From assembly GCA_023432985.1 (NCBI GenBank), contig JAEZEQ010000069.1:1-30379 (forward strand): DNA of 30,379 nt, written 5' to 3'. Within the stretch, counting starts at the first letter, position 1, and each line of letters starts with the position of its first letter. The notes beneath the pieces were generated by a model. The model did not search any database and was not told the DNA's origin. It was given only the letters and a program-made list of their open reading frames with translations. The position numbers and the translations under genes were made by a program. This document shows positions 7,797 to 15,158 of this stretch, piece by piece. The stretch comes from Bacteroidota bacterium (GTDB lineage: Bacteria; Bacteroidota; Bacteroidia; CAIKAF01).

Positions 7797-8165
7797 ATGA
7801 AACAAGGTTTTTTCTTAGTTGGCCTTTCTGTACTTGTATTTACGGGATGTGGCGATAAAAAAAAGGAGAATGAAGTAATATTTAATTCTCCTCAAAAAAA
7901 TGGGATATATAGTCAATATGTACCTATTGATATTGAGTTTAAAAATGAGCATGAGCCCATACACGAAATGGAATTGCTTATAAACGAGAAGAATAACTCC
8001 TCCGTAATTGTATTCGATTACGACAATCATGTCGAAACAAATTATTTTCGCTTAATAGATACACTTTTTGTGAATTTGAGTGCAACTACCGAATATACCT
8101 TGAAGCTAAGAACCGGAGAGGATGTTATTCGTGAAGAAAGCTTTGATTTCACGCTTAATCCGTAG
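7797..8165 (+). CDS. Small lipoprotein, single Ig-like domain (paralogue A)
   Basis: A 122-residue lipoprotein with V-F-T-G-C, so Cys18 is the likely lipid site. The mature part is one predicted beta domain starting V-I-F-N-S-P and resembles the lipoprotein at 8251 in length and pattern: a V-x-F-x-S-P opening, a Y followed by a V/P strand, F-x-N about 20 residues on, and a closing F strand before the C-terminal Pro. It also resembles single domains of the DUF4625-like neighbour. Histidines occur in E-H-E-P-I-H-E and D-N-H-V-E. It lies five bases after the previous stop, so it is almost surely co-transcribed with it. I know of no named family; a surface or periplasmic partner of the receptor is inference. 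Confidence 0.75.
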   Translation: MKQGFFLVGLSVLVFTGCGDKKKENEVIFNSPQKNGIYSQYVPIDIEFKNEHEPIHEMELLINEKNNSSVIVFDYDNHVETNYFRLIDTLFVNLSATTEYTLKLRTGEDVIREESFDFTLNP

Positions 8166-8250
8166 TATATTTTGATTTACGGAGGGGCTTTCTCCAAAAA
8201 AAATGAAACGAAATTATTGTATATTCGTTCCATTAATTAAAACAAATCAG

Positions 8251-8619
8251 ATGAATAAAATATTGATTTTGGCTGTCATGCTGGGGCTAACAACCCTGAG
8301 CGCCTGTAAGAAGAATGATGGAACATTGGTTGAATTCGACAGCCCTGTGGCCGATCAAGAATATAAAAGTCCGGTTAACATGGTTGTGCGGTTCAGTAAT
8401 GCTGCAGTGGGAATAGAATTTATAAAAATCCGCGTATACAGAAAAGCGAATCCTACCTTGAATGTATATGAGTATACGAAAGAACTAAGCACCAAAGAGC
8501 ATGCCATAGGCGAGCAATTTGATGTGGATGTAACTCAACGTACACAAATGATTGTGGAGTATGAGACCGGACAAAAAATACAAGTAAAGGGAGCACATAG
8601 CTTCTATGTTATTCCATAA
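8251..8619 (+). CDS. Small lipoprotein, single Ig-like domain (paralogue B)
   Basis: A 122-residue lipoprotein with T-L-S-A-C, giving Cys19 as lipid site. I chose the ATG at 8251: an in-frame ATG at 8203 would put 16 polar or mixed residues before an otherwise perfect signal peptide. The mature part opens V-E-F-D-S-P and follows the same pattern and length as the preceding lipoprotein, suggesting a tandem duplication. It has fewer histidines (K-E-H and G-A-H-S-F-Y). The 85-base gap before it may hold a weak promoter (TATATTCG, one mismatch to TAnnTTTG), or the gene may simply end the operon. A strong hairpin terminator follows its stop immediately. Function unknown; the link to metal uptake comes only from context. 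Confidence 0.75.
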   Translation: MNKILILAVMLGLTTLSACKKNDGTLVEFDSPVADQEYKSPVNMVVRFSNAAVGIEFIKIRVYRKANPTLNVYEYTKELSTKEHAIGEQFDVDVTQRTQMIVEYETGQKIQVKGAHSFYVIP

Positions 8620-8645
8620 AAAAAAGGGCCTTAGGCCCTTTTTTT
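8619..8645. terminator. Bidirectional hairpin terminator
   Basis: GGGCC and GGCCC pair around a TTA loop, flanked by seven A on the left and seven T on the right. It lies between the convergent lipoprotein gene and yajC and could end transcription in both directions. Confidence 0.9.
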
Positions 8646-8967
8646 ATTTTGCTTGTTCATTTATCAATCCTGCCGAATCCATGCTAATCGCATCGCGGCT
8701 GATTTCCAATCGCGTATTATCTGCTGTGGTGATAACCGCTGTTTTATCTCTGAGGTCTACAATCTTTCCATGAATACCGCCTATGGTAACTATTTTATCC
8801 CCATTTTTAAGTCCTTCACGAAATTTCTTTTGCTCTTTTGCTCTTTTCATTTGAGGTCTGATCATAAAGAAGTAAAATACGATTACAATCATCCCCATCA
8901 TTACGAATGTCATTATAGGGTTCCCTTCGCCACCTGCGGGCTGAGTCATCATTAAAATTTGATACAT
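8644..8967 (-). CDS. yajC: Preprotein translocase accessory subunit YajC
   Basis: A 107-residue single-span membrane protein. One helix lies at about residues 19-37, followed by the family hallmark F-Y-F-F-M-I-R-P-Q-M-K-R and a cytoplasmic beta domain with G-D-K-I-V-T-I-G-G-I-H-G-K-I-V. YajC binds SecDF at the Sec translocon. It is the last gene of a minus-strand run after the DUF1573 lipoprotein (12 bases away) and ends at the bidirectional terminator. The start could be the first Met or one of the next ones (residue 6 or 7), since they are close together. Confidence 0.95.
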   Translation of the reverse strand: MYQILMMTQPAGGEGNPIMTFVMMGMIVIVFYFFMIRPQMKRAKEQKKFREGLKNGDKIVTIGGIHGKIVDLRDKTAVITTADNTRLEISRDAISMDSAGLINEQAK

Positions 8968-8979
8968 ATTATTTGTTTT

Positions 8980-9423
8980 TTAATTAGATACAATGTTTCC
9001 TTTGATTTTTATTTTGGTTTTTGTTGGAACCGTATTGCCAATAATGGTAATTTCTTTTTCCTGTTTTCCTGTCTTACCGGTGGAGTCGAATTTTACCACA
9101 ATTTCCGCTTTTTCTCCTTTTTTTATCGGATGTTTTGGATAATCTGGAACGGTACATCCACAGGTCGTTTCTACATGAGTGATGACTAAATCGCTTTTTC
9201 CTTCATTTGTAAAAGTAAACGTTTCACTTACCACTTGTCCTTCTTGTATATTGCCAAAATCTTTTACATCCTTTTTAAAGACTATTTTGGCGGCATTGCT
9301 TTCCACACTTTGACTTCCGTTAGCAGAGACCGGATTCTTGACCAAGTCGGCCAACTTTTGTTCTTTACTTCCGCAAGAAAATAGAAAGGAACTCAGCACA
9401 AAAATAAATGCGTATTTTTTCAT
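8980..9423 (-). CDS. DUF1573 domain lipoprotein
   Basis: A 147-residue lipoprotein with F-L-F-S-C (Cys17). Residues from about 48 on form a DUF1573 Ig-like domain: D-F-G-x-I-Q-E-G-Q-x-V-x-x-x-F-x-F-x-N-E-G, then the diagnostic T-T-C-G-C-T-V-P, and a closing I-x-I-K-G strand. The C-G-C pair is highly conserved in this family. DUF1573 proteins are abundant in Bacteroidota envelopes; their role is not firmly known. It sits one base after nusB and before yajC, an arrangement I recall as common in this phylum. Confidence 0.9.
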   Translation of the reverse strand: MKKYAFIFVLSSFLFSCGSKEQKLADLVKNPVSANGSQSVESNAAKIVFKKDVKDFGNIQEGQVVSETFTFTNEGKSDLVITHVETTCGCTVPDYPKHPIKKGEKAEIVVKFDSTGKTGKQEKEITIIGNTVPTKTKIKIKGNIVSN

Positions 9424-9424
9424 G

Positions 9425-10369
9425 TTAATTTTCTATTAGTCCTCTTCCCGACTTTTTAAGTTTGTTTTCTTCTTTCAATTTATAAACGATTTTATCCAAA
9501 ATGCCATTTATAAACACATTGCTTTTGGGCGTACTAAACATTTTGGATAATTCAATATACTCATTTAAGCTTACCTTTACCGGTATACCACTTTGCGTCA
9601 AAATCTCACTAACCGCCATTTTCATCAGCAACATATCGAGAAAAGCAATACGATCGCTTTCCCAATTCTTTGCAAATTCTTTGATCAATTCTTCGTATTC
9701 TTTATGATGCAATACGGTATCTCTGAATATAGTGACGGCAAACTTCTTATCCTCTTTTTCGTCTTTATACAATTCAAATACCTTCAGTCCTTTTTCGGAA
9801 CTAGATTGTTCTATTGATTTAATAAGCCATAAGACTACGAAATCTATATCGTCATTCCAATGTAGATTTTCTTCATCATAAATGCTCATTAAAAAGCTTT
9901 CTTCCGCAAATAGAATTCGAATAATTTTGATAAGAAATTCCTTATCGTTTTCTTCATTTGTTTCTTCCGTAAGTATATATTGTTTATATACATCGAGGCT
10001 ACGGATCTTTTTGAAAAGCTTGTCGCCCACATCGGGATAATTATCCCAGCTTAATTTTTTACGTGCGATAAGACTATGAAATGACGCGGAGTTTTCAATC
10101 CAATCGAATACTACATTTTTTGTAAAATGTGTTTCCGGCATTTTATCGAAATCTGTGGGTAAAAATTTCTTATTGGCTTCTTCTCTTTCGGCTAAAGAGC
10201 GCATGTGAATTTTTTCGAGTAAGGCAAATTGCAACAGATATAAATCATAAATACGCTCAAAAGATTGTAAAAGTGATTTCTCTCCCGCATCCATATTGTC
10301 GTCTTCACTTTGAATGAAGCCATACAATGCCTGCATGATTTTGACACGTATTTGTCTTCGGTTCAGCAT
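9425..10369 (-). CDS. nusB: Transcription antitermination factor NusB (long Bacteroidota form)
   Basis: A 314-residue protein whose C-terminal part (about 205-305) is a clear NusB domain: D-R-I-A-F-L-D-M-L-L-M-K-M-A-V-S-E-I-L, then P-V-K-V-S-L-N-E-Y-I-E-L-S-K and F-I-N-G-I-L-D-K. It starts L-N-R-R-Q-I-R-V-K-I-M-Q-A-L-Y as NusB should. NusB with NusE (S10) binds boxA RNA and supports rRNA antitermination. It is more than twice the length of the E. coli protein because of a long acidic helical insertion between the first helix and the C-terminal part, typical of this phylum. It starts three bases after the leucine dehydrogenase stop, so the two are in one operon. Confidence 0.93.
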   Translation of the reverse strand: MLNRRQIRVKIMQALYGFIQSEDDNMDAGEKSLLQSFERIYDLYLLQFALLEKIHMRSLAEREEANKKFLPTDFDKMPETHFTKNVVFDWIENSASFHSLIARKKLSWDNYPDVGDKLFKKIRSLDVYKQYILTEETNEENDKEFLIKIIRILFAEESFLMSIYDEENLHWNDDIDFVVLWLIKSIEQSSSEKGLKVFELYKDEKEDKKFAVTIFRDTVLHHKEYEELIKEFAKNWESDRIAFLDMLLMKMAVSEILTQSGIPVKVSLNEYIELSKMFSTPKSNVFINGILDKIVYKLKEENKLKKSGRGLIEN

Positions 10370-10372
10370 GCT

Positions 10373-11488
10373 TTATGAATGAGTTAGATGAGGTCTTTTT
10401 AATTGAGCCATATCCTCAATGCGTTTTTCGGCCAGTCTTTTAGCTGCCAACAAGGTCGTTATAGATTCTTTCTCGGCCAGGTCAAAAATACGCAAGGTTG
10501 TATCGTAAATATTCTCGGTCATGGCCATCGCTACTTCTTTTTTGTAGCCGCCCATATATTCGGTATAAATATTGATGACACCACCGGCATTGATTACAAA
10601 ATCAGGGGCATAATAAATACCTCTTTCCTGTAATGCGGTTGCGTGTATATCTTCCACTTTAAGCTGATTATTGGCTGCACCGGCTATGATTCTGCATTTC
10701 AATTTCGAAATGGTATCGTCATTCACCGTGGCTCCCAAAGCACATGGAGCATAAATATCCATTTCCAGATTATAGAAGTCGGCAGAATCAACGGCAGTCA
10801 CCTTATATTTGTTCACTGTTTCTTCCACTTTATCCTGATAAATATCGGTAACAAAAACCTGTGCTCCTTCTTTAACCAAATAGGAAATCAGGGTTTGCCC
10901 AACATTACCGCAACCTTGAACGCCTACTTTTTTATTCGCCAGGCTATCGCTGCCATAGGCTTTCTTTGCGGCAGCTTTCATTCCCATATAAACACCGTAT
11001 GCCGTAACGGGAGAAGGATTTCCGCTTCCACCCATATATTCGGGTAAACCGGTTATGTAATTGGTCGACATATGTATATACTCCATATCTTTCAATGAAG
11101 TTCCCACATCTTCGGCCGTATAATATTTTCCTCCCAGGTCGTTCACAAACTGACCAAAACGACGAAACATTGCTTCTGTTTTTTGGGTTCTTGAATCACC
11201 GATAATTACGGCTTTTCCTCCTCCTAAATTCAACCCCGAAATGGAATTTTTATAGGTCATACCTCTCGATAGACGCAAGACATCTGTCAATGCTTCTTCC
11301 TCAGAGCTGTAAGGCCACATACGCGTGCCTCCCAGAGCGGGACCTAATACGGTATTGTGTACTGCTATTATAGCTTTTAATCCTGAACTTTTATCCTGAC
11401 AGAATAATACCTGCTCATGTTCCATCTCAGTCATAGGCGCCAAAATGCCTGTTGAAATACTATTGGTTTTTAATTCTTCCACTATCAT
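10373..11488 (-). CDS. Leucine (branched-chain amino acid) dehydrogenase
   Basis: A 371-residue NAD-dependent amino acid dehydrogenase of the Glu/Leu/Phe/Val family, converting leucine, valine or isoleucine to the 2-oxo acid and ammonia. Visible: the substrate domain with G-P-A-L-G-G-T-R-M-W, the catalytic lysine region R-G-M-T-Y-K and G-L-N-L-G-G-G-K-A-V, T-A-E-D-V-G-T, and the Rossmann loop G-V-Q-G-C-G-N-V-G. The length fits leucine dehydrogenase better than the longer glutamate enzymes. In Bacteroidota this enzyme can feed branched-chain fatty acid synthesis. It heads the nusB operon; a promoter with TATATTTG lies upstream at 11541. Substrate choice among the branched-chain amino acids cannot be read from sequence alone. 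Confidence 0.92.
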   Translation of the reverse strand: MIVEELKTNSISTGILAPMTEMEHEQVLFCQDKSSGLKAIIAVHNTVLGPALGGTRMWPYSSEEEALTDVLRLSRGMTYKNSISGLNLGGGKAVIIGDSRTQKTEAMFRRFGQFVNDLGGKYYTAEDVGTSLKDMEYIHMSTNYITGLPEYMGGSGNPSPVTAYGVYMGMKAAAKKAYGSDSLANKKVGVQGCGNVGQTLISYLVKEGAQVFVTDIYQDKVEETVNKYKVTAVDSADFYNLEMDIYAPCALGATVNDDTISKLKCRIIAGAANNQLKVEDIHATALQERGIYYAPDFVINAGGVINIYTEYMGGYKKEVAMAMTENIYDTTLRIFDLAEKESITTLLAAKRLAEKRIEDMAQLKRPHLTHS

Positions 11489-11519
11489 ATGACAAAATTT
11501 AAAAGTGTAACTTTGTATT

Positions 11520-11538
11520 CGCTTATATTCGTTAAGCG
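11520..11538. promoter_or_regulatory. Inverted repeat at the predicted transcription start of leucine dehydrogenase
   Basis: CGCTTA (11520-11525) and TAAGCG (11533-11538) pair exactly around seven bases. On the minus strand this lies directly after the -7 element at 11541-11548, so it covers the expected start of transcription. It could be an operator half-site pair or a short leader hairpin. Confidence 0.4.
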
Positions 11539-11540
11539 TG

Positions 11541-11573
11541 CAAATATACGATTAATTTAGAGTTTATATTCAA
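11541..11573 (-). promoter_or_regulatory. Promoter of the leucine dehydrogenase-nusB operon
   Basis: Read on the minus strand, TTG (11571-11573) is followed after 22 bases by TATATTTG (11541-11548), matching the TTG-N(17-23)-TAnnTTTG pattern known for Flavobacteria. The ATG at 11488 follows about 45 bases after the predicted start. The -33 element abuts the start codon of the divergent ABC transporter. Confidence 0.65.
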
Positions 11574-11575
11574 TT

Positions 11576-13360
11576 TTGAAAACACTTTGGCAACTTAATT
11601 CATACCTGGGCAGGTATAAAAAATACCTGATATTGGGATTGCTTTTTATCATAATTTCTACTTTTTTTTCGGTTTATCAATCTCGTTTTGTGGGACTGGT
11701 AACCGATTTGGCGGCGGGAACCATGAAGGATAATCCGAACCGTATTCTTTTATGGGCATTTCAGGATCAATCTCCAATTTTTATCGTAATTATAAGTGCA
11801 CTTTGTATCGTATTATTTGCCATTATTAAAGGGGTTTTTATGTTCTATATGCGTCAAACCATTATTGTTATGAGTCGCCATGTAGAATTCGATCAGAAAA
11901 ATGACATTTATGCGCATTATCAAAAATTAAATGCGTCTTTTTATAAGAAAAACAGTACGGGCGATCTGATGACACGAATCAGTGAAGATGTCAGTAAAGT
12001 TCGTAATTATGTTGGCCCCGCTATTATGTACTTTGTACAATTGGTTATAACATACATTATTATTTTGGTAATTATGTTGGGGATCAATTGGAAGCTTACC
12101 TTGATTGTGCTTAGTCCCCTCCCCCTTATGGCCATTTTAATTTATTACGTAAATCGTACTATTTTACAGAAAAGTAATCTGGTTCAAAGTAAATTATCGG
12201 CATTAAGTTCCTATGCACAAGAAAGTTTTTCCGGTATACGCGTAATTAAAAGTTTTGGAATTTCGGATGTTTTCACCAATACATTCGAGGATAAAACGAA
12301 TGATTATAAGTCGGCCATGCTTGGCTTGGTGAAGGTCGAAGCTATGTTTTTTCCCATTATTATGTTGCTTATTGGCATGAGTACCATCCTCACGGTATGG
12401 GTAGGCGGTTATGATGTATTGAATGGAAAATTGAGTCCGGGTGTTATTGCCGAATTTATTATGTATGTTAACATGTTGACTTGGCCTACAGCCACTCTTG
12501 GTTGGTTAACCAGTATTATTCAACAGGCAAAGGCTTCTCAGTTGCGTATTAATGAGTTCTTGCATAGTGAACCCGAAATTCGCAATCCTGCCCCAAATAC
12601 CGACTTTGAATTAAGCGGAAAGGTGGAGTTTGACCGTGTTTCATTTATGTACGAAAATACGGGCATTCAAGCTTTGAAGGATATTTCATTCGTTGTGGAG
12701 CCGGGGATGAAAATAGGTATTACCGGAAAAACCGGATGTGGAAAAACGACGCTGACTCAATTGCTTTTGCGTATGTTTGATCCGCAAAGCGGGGTGATTC
12801 GTATTGATGATAAGCCTTTGGATACGTTGAACCTGGATGCCTATCGCCGTGATGTGGGGTATATTCCGCAGGAAGTTTTACTTTTTTCGGATAGTATAGA
12901 AAATAATATTCGCTTTGGAGCGTATCATAATATAAGTTTCGAAGATGTGAGGCACGCGGCACGACTTGCCGGCATATTGGAATCGATCGAGGATTTTCCG
13001 GAAGGCTTTCAGACAAAAATCGGAGAAAGAGGTGTGAAGTTGAGTGGCGGACAAAAACAACGGATCAGTATAGCCCGGGCTTTGGTCAAAAATCCGCGTT
13101 TGTTGGTTATGGACGATTGTCTTTCGGCCGTTGATGCCGAAACGGAAGATATTATTCTAACGAATCTGGATTCTATGCTGCAAGGACGCAGCTCCATATT
13201 TGTTTCGCACCGCATTTCGGCCCTACTTAAAGCCGATTATGTATATGTGCTCGACAACGGTATCATTACCCAGGCCGGAACCCCTGATGACCTTAAAAAG
13301 GATGAAGGATATTTCAGAGAAATATTCGAAAAACAATTCGGCGAATCTATGCTGTCTTAA
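11576..13360 (+). CDS. ABC exporter half-transporter with degenerate Walker B
   Basis: A 594-residue membrane-ATPase fusion of the MsbA/MdlA type. Six membrane helices occupy about residues 15-310, and the nucleotide-binding domain about 350-590. Walker A G-K-T-G-C-G-K-T-T is at 384-392, the signature L-S-G-G-Q-K-Q-R begins at 489, Walker B ends in Asp513-Asp514, and the switch histidine is 545. The second Walker B acidic residue is Asp, not the usual catalytic Glu, as in MdlA-like subunits of heterodimeric exporters. The start is a TTG at 11576: a stop lies in frame at 11558 and the next ATG is about 50 codons inside. No partner subunit is next to it. Substrate unknown (lipid, drug or peptide). 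Confidence 0.9.
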   Translation: MKTLWQLNSYLGRYKKYLILGLLFIIISTFFSVYQSRFVGLVTDLAAGTMKDNPNRILLWAFQDQSPIFIVIISALCIVLFAIIKGVFMFYMRQTIIVMSRHVEFDQKNDIYAHYQKLNASFYKKNSTGDLMTRISEDVSKVRNYVGPAIMYFVQLVITYIIILVIMLGINWKLTLIVLSPLPLMAILIYYVNRTILQKSNLVQSKLSALSSYAQESFSGIRVIKSFGISDVFTNTFEDKTNDYKSAMLGLVKVEAMFFPIIMLLIGMSTILTVWVGGYDVLNGKLSPGVIAEFIMYVNMLTWPTATLGWLTSIIQQAKASQLRINEFLHSEPEIRNPAPNTDFELSGKVEFDRVSFMYENTGIQALKDISFVVEPGMKIGITGKTGCGKTTLTQLLLRMFDPQSGVIRIDDKPLDTLNLDAYRRDVGYIPQEVLLFSDSIENNIRFGAYHNISFEDVRHAARLAGILESIEDFPEGFQTKIGERGVKLSGGQKQRISIARALVKNPRLLVMDDCLSAVDAETEDIILTNLDSMLQGRSSIFVSHRISALLKADYVYVLDNGIITQAGTPDDLKKDEGYFREIFEKQFGESMLS

Positions 13361-13362
13361 GC

Positions 13363-13962
13363 TTATTTCAACCAATCCTGAATTTGCGAACGTGCATAGG
13401 AAGGCGAATTTGTCAACAGGTATAAATAAAGCTCAGATGTAAATGCACTGGATGTGCCACTGTATTTGGAATTTATTGTTTTCGCATCCGATTTCACAGC
13501 TTTTAAGACCTCTTTCTCGGCTTTATTATAAGCTAAAGGGCCTTTTTTAGATTTTTTGCTTACACTTTGTTCAATCTTTTTACCAACTTGAATCACAAGT
13601 GGATCGAAATCTTTCAATGGTTCACCTGCATTTAAGATGCATTCCTGATATACTCCACAGCTCTGCATAAGATGAAGGGTGATTTCGGCACCAACTTGTT
13701 CGCCCAGTTGCTCGGCTTTATCACCTTCCATATACTTGGGATTCTTAACGATAAATTCGGCTATATCATTCTGGTGCTTTTTCATCACATCGTTCAATGT
13801 GGTATTTAGTAATTCCTGAAAAGCAGTAACATCCTTTTTGTTTTCAGTGTTGCGGGTCAATTCCACACAAGCCTCTCCGGCCCATGATTCCGTATCAAAT
13901 TGAGCCATTGCAGATTGCGTGAAAGCAATCAAAATAATTAAGAAGAATAGATTTCTCATCAT
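13363..13962 (-). CDS. Secreted protein of unknown function
   Basis: A 199-residue protein with a clear signal peptide ending A-M-A-Q (cleavage after residue 20). The mature part looks mostly helical, rich in Lys and Glu, with three cysteines (32, 102, 108), the last two in Q-S-C-G-V-Y-Q-E-C. The odd number leaves one cysteine unpaired unless it dimerises. No lipobox or membrane segment. I do not recognise the family. Its stop is two bases from the stop of the convergent ABC exporter. An inverted repeat covers its start codon. Confidence 0.7.
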   Translation of the reverse strand: MMRNLFFLIILIAFTQSAMAQFDTESWAGEACVELTRNTENKKDVTAFQELLNTTLNDVMKKHQNDIAEFIVKNPKYMEGDKAEQLGEQVGAEITLHLMQSCGVYQECILNAGEPLKDFDPLVIQVGKKIEQSVSKKSKKGPLAYNKAEKEVLKAVKSDAKTINSKYSGTSSAFTSELYLYLLTNSPSYARSQIQDWLK

Positions 13963-13982
13963 TGCTAATTTTTAACAATGAT
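13958..13982. repeat. Inverted repeat covering the start codon of the 13962 gene
   Basis: ATCATTG (13958-13964) and CAATGAT (13976-13982) are exact complements. Inside them, after one unpaired position that would be a G-U wobble in the mRNA, TAA and TTA pair around a TTT loop. The minus-strand start codon (13960-13962) is within the stem. It could be an mRNA hairpin hiding the start, or a protein-binding site. Confidence 0.5.
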
Positions 13983-14007
13983 AAAAAATACGGATAATTT
14001 TACCTAA

Positions 14008-14310
14008 TTATAATTTGCGTTCTTGGATTAATCCGAAAAAAATAACCAAAAAGCTACATAAAATAAGTAATAATCCAATCAATATACGCATCCCATTTCC
14101 ATCGCTAAAAAGATCGAATTCAATGGATTGCCCTATGACTGATCCGGCACCTTCAAAGGTGTAAAGTGGTTGATCGCTCAGATAATTCGAAAACTTCTCA
14201 ATTCTGACATTCAACATTTTTGATGCGCCTTCCATAGAAGTTGCATGCACATGATTAAATAGGGAGGGGACAAAAATTGAGAAGATGCTTAGTAGGCTAA
14301 ATCTTCTCAT
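14008..14310 (-). CDS. Small membrane-anchored exported protein, unknown
   Basis: A 100-residue protein with an N-terminal signal peptide (about 1-23, ending V-H-A) and a C-terminal membrane helix at about 74-94 followed by Q-E-R-K-L. The likely topology is a 50-residue domain on the outside, anchored at its C-terminus with a short positive tail in the cytoplasm. I recognise no motif in the outer part. It is separated by 45 bases from the secreted protein gene downstream, so the two may be co-transcribed. Conservation would decide whether it is a real gene; the signal and anchor pattern argue that it is. Confidence 0.55.
   Translation of the reverse strand: MRRFSLLSIFSIFVPSLFNHVHATSMEGASKMLNVRIEKFSNYLSDQPLYTFEGAGSVIGQSIEFDLFSDGNGMRILIGLLLILCSFLVIFFGLIQERKL
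14281..14306. repeat. Inverted repeat just inside the 14310 gene
   Basis: GAAGAT (14281-14286) pairs with ATCTTC (14301-14306) and TTAG (14289-14292) with CTAA (14297-14300), leaving a two-base bulge and a four-base loop. In the mRNA this hairpin begins about five bases from the first base of the start codon. Confidence 0.4.
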
Positions 14311-14376
14311 ATTAGTTTATTTTGACACTAATTTATAAATTATTTCTTTTTTAGCAATTTTTTCTCATGCTTTTTC

Positions 14377-14709
14377 TCATATTTTTTTTACCAATTGGAA
14401 TCCGATTAGCTTCTTTTTTATATTAATCAGGGTCTGTGTTGAATTTTTACTTGTCAATAATATCTGATTGTGCTCGTTTACTAAAATGCTAAATGGACCA
14501 TACAAACTCTGAAATTTGAATATGACTCGTTTATCATCCTGCAGTGTTTTACATAGAAAAGGAATACTTTCTTTGAGCAGAAATAGCACAAAGACTATGG
14601 TATATTGCGGACTAAGCCATGGACTGCTCAATGCCAATTGGCGTGGCGACCAATCATATTCTTGTATTGTTTTCACCAACAATAATGCATTATCCCGACT
14701 CTCTCTCAT
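14377..14709 (-). CDS. Small protein of unknown function, overlapping the zinc-ribbon gene
   Basis: A 110-residue predicted protein. The middle has a hydrophobic stretch (Y-T-I-V-F-V-L-F-L-L), too short and interrupted to be a sure membrane helix. The second half alternates strands (V-I-F-K-F-Q-S-L-Y-G-P-F-S-I-L-V) and ends in a basic tail. It has a single cysteine. I do not recognise it. The ATG at 14709 lies 20 bases inside the end of the zinc-ribbon gene, suggesting coupled translation; a TTG at about 14685 is an alternative start. The overlap and same strand support a real gene. Confidence 0.5.
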   Translation of the reverse strand: MRESRDNALLLVKTIQEYDWSPRQLALSSPWLSPQYTIVFVLFLLKESIPFLCKTLQDDKRVIFKFQSLYGPFSILVNEHNQILLTSKNSTQTLINIKKKLIGFQLVKKI

Positions 14710-15061
14710 TCTCCTGCTCCCATTTTAGTAAGCGTATTTGCCTTTCATTTACTTGCTCGTACCCATAATCATAGCAATATTTACGCGAAGAATCCTTCGT
14801 TTGCTCGCTGTGTGTAAAGAAGTAAAAGTTGAATCCGTTTTCGGCCAATGTTCGTATATGCAAATGGGAATTACTGCTACGCGCAAATAATAATTCCAGT
14901 ATACTGCGATTGCGCCTTAATTGGAAATTAATGGTGGAAATACAAGGGTTTCTGAGCCGACTTTTACTGTTGTTGTATTGATTGCGACAATGGTCATCAC
15001 AGAATTTTTTATCGGATCGTCCCAATAATTTCTCATTACATTGTAAACAATATTGATCCAT
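14690..15061 (-). CDS. Zinc-ribbon protein of a Bacteroidota-specific type
   Basis: A 123-residue protein beginning with a four-cysteine zinc ribbon: C5-x-x-C8, then after 12 residues C21-x-x-x-C25, within C-N-E-K-L-L-G-R-S-D-K-K-F-C. After a basic linker (R-L-R-R-N-R region) comes a second small domain with G-F-N-F-Y-F-F-T-H and Y-C-Y-D-Y-G-Y, followed by an acidic end. This two-part layout matches a family of uncharacterised proteins I recall from many Bacteroidota. The ribbon plus basic linker suggests nucleic-acid or ribosome binding, which is inference. I chose the Met at 15061; a Met eight residues upstream (15085) is possible. It is coupled to the following unknown gene. Confidence 0.75.
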   Translation of the reverse strand: MDQYCLQCNEKLLGRSDKKFCDDHCRNQYNNSKSRLRNPCISTINFQLRRNRSILELLFARSSNSHLHIRTLAENGFNFYFFTHSEQTKDSSRKYCYDYGYEQVNERQIRLLKWEQENERESG

Positions 15062-15158
15062 AATAATAAGGGTTTGTTTGTTCAAATATAGCCCCTTTTA
15101 TGGAAATAATTTAGTCCGCTTTGCCCGTTTTTATTGAGTTGTAGCTTGTTTTGAGGGA

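Noticed and set aside
8174..8190. GGAG...CTCC short hairpin before lipoprotein paralogue B as a terminator
   Set aside because: The stem is only four pairs and is followed by A, not T, on the plus strand; nothing on the minus strand needs to end there.
8203..8250. A longer start for lipoprotein paralogue B at the ATG 8203
   Set aside because: The extra 16 residues precede a complete lipoprotein signal that begins at 8251, and paralogue A has exactly the shorter length.
14330..14341. AATTTATAAATT palindrome upstream of the 14310 gene
   Set aside because: It is pure A/T in an A/T-rich gap, so it is likely chance.
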